64,000 nucleotides of DNA. It comes from Bryobacterales bacterium (GTDB lineage Bacteria; Acidobacteriota; Terriglobia; Bryobacterales; Bryobacteraceae). The stretch lies in assembly GCA_003167495.1 (NCBI GenBank), contig PMSX01000342.1:82122-146121 (forward strand). Reading direction: 5' to 3'. The stretch's first letter is position 1. Every line of letters begins with the position of its first letter. Both the position numbers and the translations under genes were made by a program. Under the pieces are notes generated by a model. It saw only the letters and a program-made list of their open reading frames with translations. It had not been told where the DNA came from and did no database searches. Shown in pieces: positions 63,086-64,000 of the stretch.

Positions 63086-63833
63086 GTCGGTCATTTTTCT
63101 AACGGGTGGCGGGAGTGGAATTGGGCGTGAATGCGCACTGGCCTATGCGCGCGAGGGAGCGCACGTTGCCATTGCGGATATCGATGTTGCGAGCGCGGAA
63201 GAGACAGCGCATTTGGCGCGAAATAATTCCATCTGCGTTCGCTGCAATGTTGGCGATGGCGTTTCTGTTGAGGCAGCCGTGAAATCTGCCTGCCAACACT
63301 TCGAACATCTGGATGCAGTTCATAACAATGCAGGTATCGCCAGCCCGTCGAAGTCACTCGATGAAACGTCGGAGTTGGAGTGGGATGATCTCATGCGAGT
63401 GAACGTAAAGAGCGTTTATTGGACGACGCGATTCGCGCTTCCCTTGTTGAAGGCTTCGCGCGGAAGTATTCTGAACACCGCGAGTATGGTGGGCATGATT
63501 GGGCAGTCTATTCACGCGGCATACACGGCAACGAAAGGCGCGATGATTGCTCTAACAAAATCGATGGCGCTGGATTACGCGCCGTTTGGAATTCGCGTGA
63601 ATGCCGTGTGCCCAGCGGGGGTTTGGACTCCCACACTCGAAAAGTGGTGCGCCGAGCAGCCCGACCCGACAACGATTCGCACCTACCTGGATCAGATTCA
63701 CGCTTTAGGTTACTGTCCGCACGGAGACGTGATTGCGGATGCGGCGGTATTTCTCTTATCTCAGAAGGCACGCTTTCTCACTGGCTGCATTTTGCCCGTG
63801 AGCGGCGGGGCGGAGTTAGGATACCGCCGATGA
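63072..63833 (+). CDS. SDR family oxidoreductase (3)
   Basis: A 253-residue short-chain dehydrogenase/reductase. Motifs are FLTGGGSGIGRECALAYARE, VHNNAGIASPSK, SILNTASMVGMIG with the active Ser, AAYTATKGAM for the Tyr/Lys pair, and NAVCPAGVWTPTLEKWC. The last part GCILPVSGGAELGYRR is the usual end. The start at 63072 is the ATG beside the conserved strand; the track adds 14 residues. It overlaps the upstream solute-binding gene by 14 bases and the next gene by ATGA. Context with a fuconate-dehydratase-like enzyme suggests an L-fucose, L-fuconate or 2-keto-3-deoxy-sugar-acid dehydrogenase; this is inference. Confidence 0.9.
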   Translation: MLLDRSVIFLTGGGSGIGRECALAYAREGAHVAIADIDVASAEETAHLARNNSICVRCNVGDGVSVEAAVKSACQHFEHLDAVHNNAGIASPSKSLDETSELEWDDLMRVNVKSVYWTTRFALPLLKASRGSILNTASMVGMIGQSIHAAYTATKGAMIALTKSMALDYAPFGIRVNAVCPAGVWTPTLEKWCAEQPDPTTIRTYLDQIHALGYCPHGDVIADAAVFLLSQKARFLTGCILPVSGGAELGYRR

Positions 63834-64000
63834 AATCGCATGTGATTCTTGAAATGGAAGCAGAAGATTGGCGATTCCCGCTCGAGGGAGGCGCTGGAAC
63901 AGATGCCGTGCACCAGATCTCGGAGTACGCCTTTGCCGTGACGAAGCTGGTCACTGACACTGGTTTATACGCTTCGGGGCTAGTGCTGACACTCGGAGAC
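63830..64000 (+). CDS. Enolase-superfamily enzyme, L-fuconate dehydratase-like (5' part only)
   Basis: An open frame from ATG 63830 to the window end, absent from the track. The 57 visible residues begin MKSHVILEMEAEDWRFPLEG, followed by GAGTDAVHQISEYAFAVTKL and YASGLVLTLGD. From memory this matches the N-terminal cap of mandelate racemase/fuconate dehydratase proteins, which start DxRFPxxxxxxGSDAxxxxPDYSxAY and continue with GLTFTxG. Catalytic residues lie beyond the window. The gene overlaps the SDR stop by four bases (ATGA), so it belongs to the same operon. If the assignment holds, the enzyme dehydrates a six-carbon sugar acid such as L-fuconate. Confidence 0.72.
   Translation, partial: MKSHVILEMEAEDWRFPLEGGAGTDAVHQISEYAFAVTKLVTDTGLYASGLVLTLGD

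Overview
The window looks like a chromosomal segment from an acidobacterium, most like the Solibacter/Bryobacter group. This is an inference from gene content, not a database match. The pointers are two long Oar-type TonB-dependent receptors, CadC-like winged-helix regulators fused to TPR or TolB-like domains, an acidobacterial-type ECF sigma factor overlapping a giant Ser/Thr kinase, a propeller hybrid sensor kinase, Tat-exported sugar enzymes and paired cytochrome c/PQQ-dehydrogenase genes. I see no transposase, integrase, prophage or CRISPR array.

Layout. 1-13.2 kb is a carbohydrate-oxidation region: a partial SMP-30 lactonase, cytochrome c and PQQ dehydrogenase on the minus strand, a GH38 alpha-mannosidase, a MarC membrane protein, a GH29 alpha-L-fucosidase, a xylose-isomerase-like TIM-barrel protein, and a second cytochrome c/PQQ-dehydrogenase pair on the plus strand. 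13.2-17.7 kb is an asparagine-synthase-like amidotransferase, an MBOAT acyltransferase and an SGNH-like protein, probably for surface glycan assembly and O-acylation. 17.8-19.0 kb is a DUF3179 membrane protein interrupted by one in-frame TGA, exactly at the first Cys of its CxxC motif. A GGUCU-loop hairpin follows the TGA, so this is a strong candidate selenoprotein. 19-22.5 kb has an aldo/keto reductase and two paralogous small secreted proteins flanking a winged-helix/TPR regulator.

22.6-30.3 kb holds an S9 peptidase, an Oar-like receptor, an SDR and a methyltransferase, all on the minus strand. 30.4-35.8 kb holds carB (GTG start), an overlapping sulfatase and a PhzF-like protein. 35.8-41.2 kb holds a small conserved-looking protein, two related TolB-like membrane proteins (one with a winged helix) and the second Oar-like receptor. 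41.3-47.2 kb holds an SDR, a transglutaminase, a small-protein/nucleotidyltransferase pair, tRNA-Arg(UCU) and a single-chain pyruvate carboxylase.

47.3-51.6 kb is a compact three-gene cassette: a probable winged-helix protein, a P-loop ATPase, and a RecB/Cas4-like PD-(D/E)XK nuclease fused to an FtsK-type motor. I could not match it to a named system. It reads as a DNA-processing or defence module. 51.6-53.6 kb has a YtkA/FixH-like secreted protein, thiG and a repeat-rich intergenic region. One palindromic element there has a second copy near 3.4 kb. 53.6-61.8 kb is the sigma factor/kinase pair and the hybrid sensor kinase. 61.9-64 kb begins an operon (solute-binding-like protein, SDR, enolase-superfamily enzyme) that resembles L-fucose-type sugar acid catabolism and may connect with the GH29 fucosidase.

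The two observations I rate highest are the candidate selenocysteine DUF3179 protein (18.24 kb) and the nuclease-FtsK fusion cassette (47.3-51.6 kb).
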